From positions 4,495,838 to 4,559,837 of the forward strand of contig CM034401.1 of NCBI GenBank assembly GCA_019925095.2: a stretch of 64,000 bases of DNA. The letters run 5' to 3'. A model generated the notes under the pieces. The model was not told where the DNA came from. It saw only the letters and a list, made by a program, of their open reading frames with translations, and ran no database searches. This document shows positions 10,200 to 21,490 of this stretch, piece by piece. Source of the stretch: Dendrolimus kikuchii (lineage: Eukaryota > Arthropoda > Insecta > Lepidoptera > Lasiocampidae). Both the position numbers and the translations under genes were made by a program. Position 1 is the first letter of the stretch; every line of letters begins with the position of its first letter.

Positions 10200-11490
10200 A
10201 TACCTAATAGCTAAAGCTGGTCGGTTATCGGCGCTGATAAAGGTCGGAAGAGGAGTCCTTTAGAAATGACTCCGACCATTTCATCTTGGCGGAAACAAAA
10301 CAAGTCGGGGTCTTAGAGGCGTTGAAGCTGATCAGGTTGGCGGCTCCCTAATCGGTAACTGCTTCTAAGGAAAAGTTCCATCGTCGTTCACTTGGAAGAG
10401 AAATAATATTGAAACTACAGATTCGGTGAGTTTTTCAGATGTCTTTTTACTACATTAACTCAATTGTTCAAGTTTTTATATATTTTAAAATTGAATCAAA
10501 AGCATAATCATCCAATGGTATAAAAAAGAATAATTAGACTGACTAATATTCACATAACCTCTTTTGTAAATACTCTTCTAGATTTAATAACCAAGAAAAT
10601 ATTTGTATCTCCTAAAATGTTTGCTCAGTTATTACACAATTCTCAGAACGATTTTAATATTCTATAATATTATAAACTTCTAAACATGCCGTGTCTGTAC
10701 ATTGAAGGTATTAAAAAAACAACAACTAGAATAGACTATATAAACGATGGAGAACACGATGCCATTTTTTTTTAAATTCTTGTCTGTTAATCTCTTTGTC
10801 AGTTTGTTCGAGATTCGGGTTTTGCTGATCGACAGCAAATGCTTAAGACTTAAAATTTGCGCTACAATTTTTCTGAGAATGATTTAAAACAGCCAGATTG
10901 AAAAAAAAATCGAATTCCAATGCGATTTTTCCACTGATCGATCCATACCAAATTTTATATAATAAAATGTGTGATATTTTTTATCCTGGGAATCCGACGG
11001 CAATTATCCCGGGAGCAGTTTTTAGTTTTTCGTGTGCATAAAATTTAGCTTATTCCGACACCATTTACACTAAAACAATAGTTTATTTTTTTTAATGCTG
11101 CGGTACCTTGTGTCCCGGGAACTCGAGGGAATTTCAAGTCAAGCGTGGTCGAAGTTGGGGGCATATTCTAGTTATTAATAAAAAAAAAAAAATAGCACTG
11201 TTGATACTACGACCCCGCACTTGTAATTACATAGCAATCATACTTTAGAATTCAATCAGAAATTTCTCAGAAGTGTTCAATATAACGAACGGAATAAATT
11301 TATGCCTAAATAGGCATAACATTATTCTATGTAATAATATTATAGGTCCTATATTAGATTTCACATAATTAATTTTTACTTGGTGGAGTCATGCTGGATT
11401 CATTATTTCGGTTACAACTCTTAGGGCCGGCTTGATCGGTGTGATACCACGCTCTCACAGAATATCAGCGTTAAACGATTAGGTTTAGCT
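10200..11490. other. AT-rich gap with faint LINE 3'-end traces
   Basis: 10200-10390 may be an upstream remnant of the LINE relic, but the reading is too poor to assign. 10975-11010 (ATCCTGGGAATCCGACGG, then CCCGGGAGCAG) resembles lepidopteran LINE 3' ends. No gene is seen. Confidence 0.35.
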
Positions 11491-11499
11491 AGTCATGTT

Positions 11500-12145
11500 T
11501 CATGCGATGAGCGAGAGTTCTGATGGCCCATTCTCCTTCTCCTCTCCTATCTTCTCTGTTGAGTTCCCATATCCCATCACTCCTACTCCATTCCCTGCGA
11601 TGAGTGGGAGGTCTGATGCCCCACGTCACCTTTCTCCTCTCCTATCTTCTCTGTCGCATTCCCATATCCCATCCTCTTTATCCCATCTTTCCTATTCCAT
11701 TCCTTGCGATGAATGAGAGGTCTCATGCCCCACTTCCCCTTCGTTCTCTCCTATCTTCTATGTCGCATTCCCATATCCCATCCTCTTTATCCCATCCCTG
11801 CTACTCCATTCCCTGCGATGAGGCAGAATTCTGATGGCCCACTTCCCCTTCACCTCTCCTTTTTTTTTGTTGCAGGAGTTCAGCACACAGGCAGACGGCC
11901 CACTTGATGGAAAGCGGTTACCATCGCCTATGGACATTTACAACACCAAAGGTGCTACAACTGCGCTGCTGCTCTCTTAAGGGAGACTGGAATCTCCTAT
12001 TTTCTCTGTCGCCTTCCCATATCTTATGCTCTTTATTCCACCCTCCTACTGCATTCCCTACGATGAGTGAGAGGTCTGATGGCCCACTACCCCTTCCTCT
12101 TCTTCTATCTTCTCTGTCTCATTTCCATATCCCACCCTAAAGGCT
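11500..12145 (+). repeat. Pyrimidine-rich minisatellite, about 108-bp period, interrupted by R
   Basis: A unit containing GCGATGAGTGAGAGGTCTGATG, CCTATCTTCTCTGTCGCATT, CCCATATCCCATCC and CCATTCCCTGCGATGA recurs at about 11503, 11600, 11708, 11817 and, after the R insertion, 12062. Several units stay open in more than one frame because they are C/T-rich. The ORFs are shadows of the repeat. Confidence 0.85.
11861..11992 (-). mobile_element. Family R copy, 5'-truncated, inserted in the minisatellite
   Basis: A T run at 11861-11868 (the A tail) is followed by TTGCAGGAG, and the copy stops at GGGAGACTGGAA. TCTCCT lies on both sides (11855-11860 and 11993-11998), and the minisatellite resumes in phase. 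Truncation at the 5' end, an A tail at the insertion edge and a target duplication fit target-primed reverse transcription. Confidence 0.85.
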
Positions 12146-12407
12146 AGCTAAACGGTACATGACGGTAATCACTTTTCACTAGCTAGACTGTCTGCCTACT
12201 TCTCTGTTCTTCTGTTCGTCCAGCTTCGCAATGAAAAATTTAAAAATGGACGTATGAAACTTAGACTTAGATGGAGGGCTCTCTATTCTATTTTTTACTG
12301 AACTCAAGTTAAATATAAAAATTTACTCAAAAAATTAAATACAAATATACAAAAATTACATAAAATATCTATTTAAAATGTTTTGTAACGTAAAATCTAT
12401 CATATTA

Positions 12408-12750
12408 CTAGCGGCCCCGGCAGACGTTGTCCTGCTCTGAAAAAGTAAAAATCTAGGACCCGGTCCCAGAGCCACCTACCGGTTCCAAATGTGGATTTAA
12501 ATCATCCGGGGACCACCCACTCAAACACACAAAAACAAAATCGCCAAAATCGGTCCAGGTGATTAGGAGGATTCTAGAACCCAATCTCAGCGCCACCTAC
12601 CTGTTCCAACGGGATAAAAAGTCCTATCCAATGTCCGTCTCCTGGTTCTAAGCTACCTCCCCACTAATTTTCAGCCAAATCGGTACAGCCGTTCTTAAGT
12701 TATAAATAGTGTAACTAACACGACTTCCTTTTGTATATATATTATGATAG
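12408..12750 (+). mobile_element. G repeat, LINE 3'-like, copy 1
   Basis: Starts CTAGCGGCCCCGGCAGACGT and contains CGCCACCTACC twice and CAGCCAAATCGGTACAGCC. It ends in AACTAACACGACTTCC, then TATATATATTATGATAG. A close copy is at 49918-50213 and partial ones at 9057, 21240 and 23140. There is no ORF. The AAATCGG..CAGCC block and TA-rich end are common in 3' regions of lepidopteran LINEs and their SINE derivatives. Confidence 0.65.
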
Positions 12751-14040
12751 ATTTGACATTATCGCAAACTCAACCTCATGGAAAGGTATATATATTCTTT
12801 AAAACTTTCAAGTGTTACCTCCTCCTAGAAAGTTATAATTCTTAAAGGAAAGTCTCTCAATTATTAACACAAATATTTGTCCAAAATCGAATTGATCGCA
12901 GTTTCGCGTTAATTTTGTTCGCACGAAGACTTACCTACGTCCTAATTTATTGGCAGAGATCGTGGAGCAGTTCGAGCGCTACAATAAATTTCAAATTTCA
13001 TTATTTGAAGAGGAAGTCGCGAGTTGCCAATTGCAATTTAGTTCCCCGATCACGTCCCCATACTATTGGCGGGTATTCCAGCCACCTGTGCCCAACACTA
13101 TGAGACTTTAAACGCGTCTTTGCTTCCGAGCCCTGTATTTACGAACTGTGAAATGTTCGCGGTTTCTGCTTTGAACAACATTATCATATGTATGATGCTG
13201 CTACATTAGACTTAGACATTCGCGACTGAGATACGAAACAGAGCTAACACGCTTTTTTTTACAATAAAATCATTTTTTCTTACACTATTTTTAATTCAAA
13301 TTTATTTTCTATTTTTTAGTTGGAAAAATACGCTATCTATAAAAGCGTATTTTTTTAGTTTTTTTTTACCTATTATTTTTATATGGTGCAGACAGGGATA
13401 ATCGCCGGCCACATTTACATCAAATTTGTCGAAGGGGCCTTCCCAGGGCCCCACGAAAGCCCTCCAAAAATCCGGGCTATTTTTATGGCTGGAGTTCTAT
13501 AGAGACATAAAATGAATTATTAAATAAGACCTTCTTAAATAGTATACAGCTTTATTCGTATCGTATGTGATCATGTTTTATAGGCCGTGTTTGGGCAACC
13601 TTTTTATCTAAATAGTAGCGTAATATAACACAATAGGACCTAATTTTGGGGGTATGGTGACGTAAAAAGTTGGGTTGCAGACGGCATAAAGCGTGGGCAC
13701 GACCGTATCTCAAATTAAATCTATCCAACAAATCTTCGAATGAAGTGAAGCCTAATATTGTCATGTATACTGTTAAAGTTGTAATACTTCGATTTGCTGG
13801 GCGTTTCGGAATTAATGATTTCGGAATATATGTCAGATTGTTGGATATTACTTATTTGTAATTTCCGGCCTTATATATCCTCTCAAAATGTTACCAATTT
13901 TGAAAGTAGAACTACCTCGCATGTCGAATACGTGTCACGTGGTCTTTGGCAAGGTTCGTTGAAAAGCATTTTATTTTTTTAGTACTTTTAGGAAGTAGCT
14001 TTATTTTACTTAAATAAAAAATTAGAATAGTGTTTTAGTG
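12751..14040. other. Gap, no gene supported
   Basis: Open frames at 13552-13764 (minus) and 13670-13982 (plus) show no recognised family and no splice context that I can defend. 13380-13500 is locally GC-rich (CAGGGATAATCGCCGGCC, CCAGGGCCCC). Confidence 0.35.
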
Positions 14041-14059
14041 TGGTTAATAGTAAATATTT

Positions 14060-14280
14060 TATTAATAGCCGTGATCAGAAGGCTGGCTCATATTTCGCCA
14101 AATAAGCATCGCTATACAGTGCGGCAATGCTGCCAGCCTTCTGGGCAAGCTCCCATCTGGCAGCGATTTGTTACACAGTATATAATCGCTTGTATAACTT
14201 AGTTTATTTTTAGTTTTTAATTGTATTTTTAAAATAGAATTATTATGTAATTAGTAATGTTTAAAAAAATAAAAAAAATA
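14060..14280 (+). mobile_element. LINE 3' untranslated end
   Basis: AATGCTGCCAGCCTTCTGGGC, then CCCATCTGGCAGCGAT and TGTTACACAGTATATAAT, ending in AAAAAAATAAAAAAAAT. A decayed plus-strand relative is at about 54650-54720 (CTTCTGGGCACGC, then TTGGCAGTGATCTG), and another fragment at about 53935. Assignment to a LINE is by the A-rich end and dispersal. Confidence 0.45.
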
Positions 14281-14324
14281 TACATGTACTATAATTATGT
14301 GCAAATAGTGTTTTTATATATATA

Positions 14325-14465
14325 AACCTTCAATGAAAATTAATCTAACTTGATAATGAAAACCGCTTAAAATTCCGTTACGTGGTTTAGGAGGAGTTAG
14401 CCGATGTACAAACAATTAGACAGACACGGAAAGCGACTTTGTTTTATAGTATGTAAAGATTAAAA
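14325..14465 (+). mobile_element. LINE/SINE 3'-end fragment
   Basis: TGAAAACCGCTTAAAATTCCG, then AGACAGACACGG and a terminal TATAGTATGTAAAGAT. This is the kind of tail found at 24737, 31720 and 61125 (polarity inferred from the terminal TATAGTA motif). Weak. Confidence 0.35.
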
Positions 14466-15540
14466 AATAATTATAATACTCAAATTGCACATCATTGTTC
14501 ATTTTCCTAATGAAATGTCTTATTAAAATTTCTGTCTAAACACTGTTAAGCACTTATTTCGCCAGTTTTGCAAGTTAACATTAGTTAATTTGCAAAACTG
14601 CATTAGCAAATGTAATTCAGGCTTTTATCTACGTCAAGTTGTGCTTGTTCTGCATGTATATTTTGGTATTAGTAGATAAATATATACTTAAATACCTCAG
14701 ATTTATATCTAACTTTTGTATTGTAACTTTTGTAATTCCGCTCGAAAGAGCTGCGTTGATCTAACGGAATATAATAAAAATTCTAGTCTGTCGCCACTGC
14801 AAATGTCCATTGCTATCGCGCCCTATAATTGAGCGTCCGCCTAGTTCGTTTTACGCCTATTTTTAAAAAAGTTGCATGGCACCGACGAGAATTCATTTTG
14901 GTGCTAGCAGCGGACGAGTCACGATTTGTTCCCACAAAACGTGGGTCCGAAACACACTAGCGAACCGGACTCGATGCGCTCCGGTCATCTATTGCTCTAG
15001 TAGTTCCACTTTATTTTTCACAACTAGTGCAACCTGGCTTTGAAACAGTAAAGGGGCGCTATTGACAATAGAGTGGTTTAGATTTAGATCCGGAATGCCT
15101 TTTATTTGAAAATGTTTTACGGATCTGGCTAGAAGGCCTTTTGAACCAGTTTAATTTAATTTATTTGTGTTTGAGTCGATATCAAACCAAATTGTAGGGC
15201 TATGGTAGACGCTAAATAGCAGTTCTTTTCGCAGGTTGATAATTCTCATTTCACTAATTAATAGTTGAGATTTTTTTACACAAACACACAGTTCTTTATT
15301 AATAACAAGTATTACCTTCATTTTTAAATATAATACTAAATAAGGGCCAGATACAGAGTACTCTTGGACACGGCACGAATTGTGAGAAGATTTCTGTCTC
15401 TAGAGCCCTAACCGGCGGCAGTTTGGACCCCACGCCTCGCTGTCGATGCACCTTAAGTTATTATATTTTTAAAGAATATTTTACTTTAGATCCTTTTTTA
15501 TAAAAGAATAATTGTACGTATTTTTTTTTATAAAAAAATG
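14466..15540. other. AT-rich gap, no gene seen
   Basis: 14780-15060 is less AT-rich, with CpGs (ATCGCGCCC, GACTCGATGCGCTCCGG), but no ORF of note and no repeat partner in the window. Confidence 0.35.
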
Positions 15541-15544
15541 TTTT

Positions 15545-15670
15545 TTATAGAATATAATAGAAAATACTTTATTGTATAAAAATGCTACATAAAACCAGGA
15601 ACATACAAGTACAATCGGCGGTCTTATCGCCCATGGCGATTTCTTCCAGACAACCTTTGGATGGAGTATA
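15545..15670 (-). mobile_element. LINE 3' end (family K), copy 1
   Basis: The plus strand reads AATACTTTATTGTAT..., ACAAGTACAATCGGCGGTC, TTATCGCCCATGGCGATTTC, TTCCAGACAACC. The same order recurs at 55780-55885 (GGGCGGTCTTATCGC, TTTCAGACAACC). The TTTATTGTA edge read in reverse (TACAATAAA) looks like a polyadenylation end, so the element lies on the minus strand. Confidence 0.55.
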
Positions 15671-16360
15671 AGATGACAACAAAAGTCGGTAGTTGCTAAA
15701 CCAGTACTAGTACAATTATTTAGTTTATTAATTAATAAACAGCAATATTTAAGATAATTTAAATGTTATAAACAATAATACATAATTATATACCTACTAC
15801 AATACATATTATATATATACATACATAAATACACATATTATATACATACAAAAGTAAACAATAACACTATAGCTTGAGGCTTTTTATCATCTTTAATATA
15901 ATGATTTTTTTATATAAATAAATACATCAATAGTAATAAATAATTGAACTGTCTGATTGTAATTTGTTAATTGTTAAACTGCTATTCTTTCGATGAATAA
16001 TCATAAATTAATTATCTTTTTAACATTTTTTCTGGCAGTCTATCTGAGAGTGTGTGTCAAATAAGTTCTAAAACGTCTCAGTGTTCAATGAACACTTTAA
16101 GCATCAGCACAGGTTTTTCTCGTGCTTTCGTTTCGATATCTAGCAGAGCTCAGAAAATATACCTAAGTATAAAATAAAGTCTAATACCCGGTCGAACGAA
16201 GTAGTTAGTATACCTGTTTGTAGTTTGAAAATTGTTCGACCTACATGCTAAGAAACTGAAAATACCTGGTTGCTGTATAATTATACATAAATATATTTAA
16301 ATGTTTGTTGACATTAGCTTTACACCACTACCAAGTGTATACTTAAAATAAACTGTCTTG
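15671..16360. other. AT-rich gap with imperfect TATA/CATA runs
   Basis: 15780-15850 is low-complexity (ATATATATACATACATAAAT). Nothing else was recognised. Confidence 0.4.
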
Positions 16361-16377
16361 CCTCTACTCTGCTATAT

Positions 16378-16675
16378 CGTCGTCGTCAGCCATTTGCAGT
16401 CCACTGCTGGACGTAGGCCTCCCCAAGACGGCGCCACTCATCCCTATCCTCCGATTTCCTCATCCAGCGCCTACCGGCGACCTTGTACAGGTCGTCGGTC
16501 TATCAGGCTGGAGGGCGTCCGACACTACGTTTACCGAGACGCGGTCTCCACTCCAGGACTCGTTTGCTCCATCGGCCATCGGTCCTGCGGCAGATGTGAC
16601 CGGCCCACTACCACTACAACTTGCTAATTTTGCGAGCTATGTCGGTTACCTTGATTCTATTACGGATATCCTGTG
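16378..16675 (-). mobile_element. LINE C-terminal fragment, family T, copy 1
   Basis: In reverse complement it carries the C-terminus seen more openly at 31258-31567, ending in an ACG-repeat tail (CGTCGTCGT at 16378-16386). The duplication CTACTCTGCTATAT is at 16364-16377 and again at 16676-16689. It is therefore a complete, 5'-truncated insertion of about 298 bp. Confidence 0.85.
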
Positions 16676-16689
16676 CTACTCTGCTATAT

Positions 16690-17631
16690 ATTTAATTCTA
16701 ATACCCTCCGACATAAAAAAATCTAGCACAGCAAAACTACTACTTTTAAGTTTGTGCTAAAATCTGTTGTCATGTCAGATTACCAATCTAATCTTTAGAT
16801 CTAGTAAACCAAAAGTTCTACAATGAAAGTTGGGTATTATTCATTCATTTCATTTCCCTTACATTAGCAGAAAATGTTCTCATAATTTATGGATACGTTG
16901 TATATAAATTAGACAGAGACTTAATTTAAACCTATAAAATTAGTTTTAATAAAAACATGAATTTGGAGTTTATGTCATATTTTAACCGGTAGTAAGCCAA
17001 ATGAATGGATGGTAAGATTAGAAACCGGCTGTAAGTCGTGGTCTAAATATATTTTCTACGAAATATCAAAAGAGTGTCCCGAGAGTGGTAATCTGTATTT
17101 TGCTTAAAAATCCACATTTTATTGCTCAAGCCCTCATTCCAAGTTGAAGTGTGCCCAGCGAGAGCGGCCCCAAACTCATTTAGGCGTAACTTTGTTTGTT
17201 TCAATTTTGTGTAACCATTCATAAAACTTGATAATACCTGGCCATCTGAGATTTGCTCGGTTTCTTTATTTTCTGTTCTTTGATATAAATTGCTTTTTAT
17301 TTTTAAGAAACTGTATTGCTCTCTCGATAAAGTTTTGTATAGTAAAAAATGAGTTGTTTTGCGTGTCATAATTTTATTTTGGAATTTGAGCACGATTTGG
17401 GCTGAATGAAGAATCGAAGATTAAATGTTAAAATAGTTTTTCGAATCTAGAGATTGGATATGACCTTTTGTTCCTGGCTAGTCATAGTTGGGAGGCAACA
17501 CTGCTAAGAGGATGACCGAGGGCGATATATCCTTTAGTGAGACCGTAATATGGTGGAGGCAGGAGAGGAAGCAGATGTGTGACGTTGTAGAGATATTACA
17601 TAAGTACTGACTGACTGACATATTAATCTTC
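16690..17631. other. AT-rich gap
   Basis: 16983-17035 holds AACCGG.AGTAAG and GGTAAGATTAGAAACCGGCT, a worn relative of the 7088 MITE termini. The 17043-17393 minus ORF (116 codons) matches no family that I recognise and is probably chance. Confidence 0.4.
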
Positions 17632-17944
17632 ATCCGTGCAGGAACGGAGAAAGAATACAATTTCCTGCGGCCAGGGAGCCTGTCGTAAGAGGCGACAAAA
17701 CAACCCACAGCTAGGTGGTAGGGTATTTGCTCGACTGGATGGCGACCACCCCTGGTCTACAGTATGCCGCCATAACAACCTTGTGTTATGTTCCGGCATT
17801 AGTGACCAGGTTCCAGTCTCCCTTAAGAGAGCAGTAGCGCATTTGTAGCACGTTTGGCGTTGTAAATGTCCATAGGCGATGGTAACCGCTTTCCATCAAG
17901 TGGGCCGTCAGCCTGTCTGCTGAACTCCTGCAATTAAAAAAAAA
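17632..17944 (+). mobile_element. Family R copy, full length
   Basis: ATCCGTGCAGGAACGGAG to GAACTCCTGCAATTAAAAAA. All landmarks are in order, with no large gaps. No clear target duplication was seen. Confidence 0.8.
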
Positions 17945-18263
17945 TCCTAAATATATATCGACAAACACTTAACTTATAACCAACGTAAAACTAAATTATT
18001 TAACACACAACGTTTAAAATAAATTCCATTTAAACTATATTTTACAAGCATCGCCGAGTGAGCGCGTAGTTATTAGTTTGCTTAGTAACACGGGCCGTGG
18101 CATGCGCCGATTGCGACGCCGTCATAATCCTTTACTTCGTTGGTTGGTCGGTCGTAGCATCTCGTTAGAGACACACTTGCCACTCGCTGATACCTTTTAG
18201 TTAATTGCTAAACGTTATTGTAGTAAACAAATATACTAAAAGAAAGAATAAACGGATATATTA
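17945..18263. other. Gap, includes a CpG-bearing stretch
   Basis: 18040-18170 is GC-richer than the surroundings (GAGTGAGCGCGTAG, GATTGCGACGCCGTC). No ORF, tRNA fold or repeat partner was recognised. Confidence 0.35.
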
Positions 18264-18574
18264 TTTTTTTTATTGCAGGAGATCAGCAGACAGGCAGACG
18301 GCCCACTTGATGAAAAGCGGTTACCATCGCCTATGGACATTTGCAACACCAAAGTTGCTACAAATGCCCTGCTGCTCTCTTGAGGGAGACTGGAACCCGG
18401 TCACTAATGCCGGAACACAACTCAAGGTTGTTATGGCGACATACTCTAGACCAGGGGTGATAGCTATCCAGTCGGGCAAGTGCCCTACCACCTGGCTGTG
18501 GGTTGTTAAGTCGCCTCTTACGACAGGCCGCCAGGCCGGAGGAAATTGTATTCTTTCTCCGTTCCTGCACGGAT
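18264..18574 (-). mobile_element. Family R copy, full length
   Basis: T run at 18264-18270, ATTGCAGGAGATCAGC, through to CCTGCACGGAT. CGGATATAT sits just left of the T run and again at the right edge, but the right one overlaps the element's own CGGAT end, so a target duplication is only suggested. Confidence 0.8.
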
Positions 18575-18902
18575 ATATACAAAATCTAGCATTCTTTCAG
18601 TATCCACAACAAAACCTACTTACTACAACTGGTGACCTTCAGAGCTTTACACGCTGTGAGCAGTTCGAGTGACACGGATTCCCAGAAAGTGAACAAGGCG
18701 CCGCGCACACGACAAGTACGTGCAAAGGATAATTCGTACGGATCTGCCGCGTCAATTTCGTTCAAAATTCCCCCATTTTGGCCGGAGAACGGGACTAGGC
18801 GTCCATCATAAATACAATATTGAAAATGATAGGTCTTGAGAAAATCAATAACACTAATAAAATATAACTATTAATAACAATAACTAATATTTAATAAATA
18901 AT

Positions 18903-19132
18903 ACATACATACATACATAACTTCACGCCACTTCCCTTGCGGGGTAGGCACGAACAACAGAGCGCCATTTAGGCCCATTCTTACACACCTCACTTGCTTC
19001 TTTGACATTCATAACTCTTGTCATGCACGCTCGTCTGTTCTTAAGGCTCCTGACATCACCCTCCGCTAGTACACTATCAATTTGATCATGGAAGGTGTGT
19101 CGTGGCCTTCCACGACTTCTGCATCTATCCAC
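18903..19132 (-). mobile_element. LINE 3' fragment, family L, copy 1
   Basis: The minus strand encodes the LINE C-terminus DGCRSRGRPRHTFHDQIDSVLAEGDV...RSVVRAYPAREVA followed by an ATGT-repeat tail (CATACATACAT at 18903-18918). TTAATAAATAAT flanks it at 18891-18902 and 19133-19144. The copy is about 230 bp, so only the 3' tip of the LINE was copied. Confidence 0.88.
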
Positions 19133-19161
19133 TTAATAAATAATAACTAACAATAACTATT

Positions 19162-19444
19162 ATCCGTGCAGGAACGGAGCAAGAATACAATTTCCTGCGG
19201 CCGGGCGGCCTATCGTAAGAGGCGACAAAACAACCCACAGCCAGGTGGTAGGGTAGGGTATTTTCCCGAATGGATGGCGACCACCCCTGGTCTAGAGTAT
19301 GCCGCCATAACAACCTTGTGCTGTGTTCCGGAATTGGTGACCTGATTCCAGTTTCCCTTAAGAGAGCAGCAGCGCATTTGTATAGTAAATGTCCATAGGC
19401 GATGGTAACCCCTTTCCATAAAATACGCTGCAATAAAAAAAAAA
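19162..19444 (+). mobile_element. Family R copy with internal deletions
   Basis: ATCCGTGCAGGAACGGAG to GCTGCAATAAAAAAAAA. It has lost segments near 19381 (the CACCTTTGGTGTTG block) and near 19428, and it has a small GGGTA duplication at 19250-19260. Confidence 0.8.
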
Positions 19445-19699
19445 CTAAGGCTATCACTGTAATGCGACATAGGGCTGGAGCTCTCATTTTCTTTAATCCA
19501 AGTAGAAGCGGACAGGCTTTGTTATGGATGGGCTCACGATAGCTGGAGTCATGGCGTTGGCAACGTTTTGATTTCCACTAGTTTTAGTGGGTAAGCTGGA
19601 GTGCCAATACTATCCCACTATATGTCCCGGACTTGTAGGTTGTGCGTAAACTGGATTTCTTCTTGACATAAAAATGTAGAGAGAATGGATGAAAAGAGG

Positions 19700-19932
19700 T
19701 TTTTTTTTATTGCAGGAGATCAGCAGACAGGCAGACGGCCCACTTGATGGAAAGCGGTTACCATCGCCTATGGACATTTGCAACACCAAAGTTGCTACAA
19801 ATGCGCTGTTGCTTTCTTAAGGGAAACTGGAACCTGATCACTAATGCCGGAACACAACTCAAGGTTGTTATGGCGACATACTTTAGACCAGGGGTGGTAG
19901 CCATCCAGTCGGGCAAATGCCCTACCACCTGG
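19700..19932 (-). mobile_element. Family R copy, 5'-truncated
   Basis: T run at 19700-19708, then ATTGCAGGAG. It stops inside the family after CCCTACCACCTGG. The edges show no clear duplication. Confidence 0.8.
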
Positions 19933-20234
19933 CAACATTTATAAGATAGTAATTTATTATAATTTATTTATACAATGACATTTGTCCTGTTATGACCAAC
20001 TTCATCGTTTGTTTAATGTATTCATTTAAAATGCGCATCCTTTTTTTGTCTCGATTACATCGTCGCGGATAGAGGGGCTTGGGAAAGCCATCGCTAGATG
20101 GCGTTAAGCGGTTAAAGATCGGTAATAGTAAGTAGGCCATTACAACGTGTGCATTTTTCAAAAACCAAAAATGAATGTCTAATTTTGAAAACGAACTGAA
20201 TACAAACACTAAACAGTGAATTAGTTTATCAATA

Positions 20235-20514
20235 CATACATACATACATAACTTCACGCCAGTTCCCTTGCGGGGTAGGCACGAACAACAGAGCGCCATT
20301 TAGGCTTATTCTTACCCACCTCACTTGCTTCTTTGACATTCATAACTCTTGTCATGCACGCTCGTCTGTTCTTAAGGCTCCTGACATCACCTTCTGCTAG
20401 TACACGATCAATTTGATCATGGAAGGTGTGTCGTGGCCTTCCACGACTTCTGCATCCATCCACTTTTGCATTGTATATCTGTTTAGTCATTCTTTCATCA
20501 TGCATTCTTTCCAC
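20235..20514 (-). mobile_element. LINE 3' fragment, family L, copy 2
   Basis: Encodes MERMHDERMTKQIYNAKVDG and the rest of the C-terminus through RAYPARELA, then the ATGT-repeat tail. AGTTTATCAATA occurs at 20223-20234 and 20515-20526. The reading frame of this fragment is intact. Confidence 0.9.
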
Positions 20515-20529
20515 AGTTTATCAATACCA

Positions 20530-21235
20530 CAAAAAACATGTGATTTGCAAGTGCTAGGCTTAGCTGAACTCCGCGCACGACGGCGTCTGATAAGTACCAT
20601 CCCCATTCCTTGGAGTGTGATTCGGGGTTGAGGAAAGGGGTTTGTGCAACTTATATGCAGATTACTTGTAAAATAAAAACTAAACCCAAATGTATCAAAA
20701 CTACAGATAGTTTTGAAACATCAGTACTTAACACTTTATACATGTTGATGTGTGCTCAAAATAATAGTGATAATTTTAAGGGTTAATGATATAATACTTA
20801 ATAAGAGGTACGCGCGCATCACAGTGAGAGGCGAATCCCAAACCCTTAATTGATATCTCTTATTTCTTTTATGTATATACATGTATTTTGCCATAATAGT
20901 TCCTGAGATAATCAACTGTGAGTATTGTTACTCATAAATATATAGAGCGACAGATACCAAAGTAAGTCTATAGACATGAAAATAGAAAAAAAATTTACTG
21001 AAAAGTATGTTGACGCTTTGTATGACCTTCGAAAAATTTTCCTCATCCGAACTTCTTTTGAGTAAAAACTTTTGAATTTGAAAGTTTATTATCTACGAAG
21101 GACTCGAAGTAAAATACTATTAAGACGGGATTATTTTATCACTAAGTTTAATTTAGGATCACCTAAGTTCTTATCTTCTTTTGTCGTTTTTGTTTACTGT
21201 TATATCCATGTTACACTTGGGATAATGTCAGTGAG
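20530..21235. other. AT-rich gap
   Basis: 20536-20640 shows weak similarity to nothing else here. No gene or RNA was recognised. Confidence 0.35.
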
Positions 21236-21239
21236 TGTT

Positions 21240-21422
21240 TGACGCAGAGAAATAAAATTAAGAACCCGATTCCAGCGCCACCTACCGGGTCCAAATTTAA
21301 GCTATCCTATCTTTCAAGTCGGATCAAACTGCACACGGTGTGCAAATTTGATTAAAATCGGTCAAGTAGTTTAGGAGTCCATTGAGGACAAACATTGTGA
21401 CACGAGATTTATATATATTAAG

Positions 21423-21485
<63 letters not shown>

Positions 21486-21490
21486 CTAAC
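21240..21490 (+). mobile_element. G-type LINE 3' end with TA/TG microsatellite tail
   Basis: AGAACCCGATTCCAGCGCCA and CTACCGGGTCC match the G repeat interior, followed by ATTAAAATCGGTCAAGTAG, typical of LINE tails. The end is a compound TA-TG-TA microsatellite at about 21422-21484. The 5' part of G is missing. Confidence 0.5.

Noticed and set aside
11495..12140. Series of S/P/I-rich ORFs read as a repetitive protein
   Set aside because: The pyrimidine-rich minisatellite is open in several frames, and a family R insertion interrupts it.
18205..18672. 155-codon ORF
   Set aside because: Most of it is a family R copy read through. R copies give comparable open frames on both strands without a conserved protein.
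20254..20514. Family L C-terminal ORFs as small host genes
   Set aside because: Ten copies share the same end, tail and flanking duplications. They are LINE fragments without a start region or RT core.
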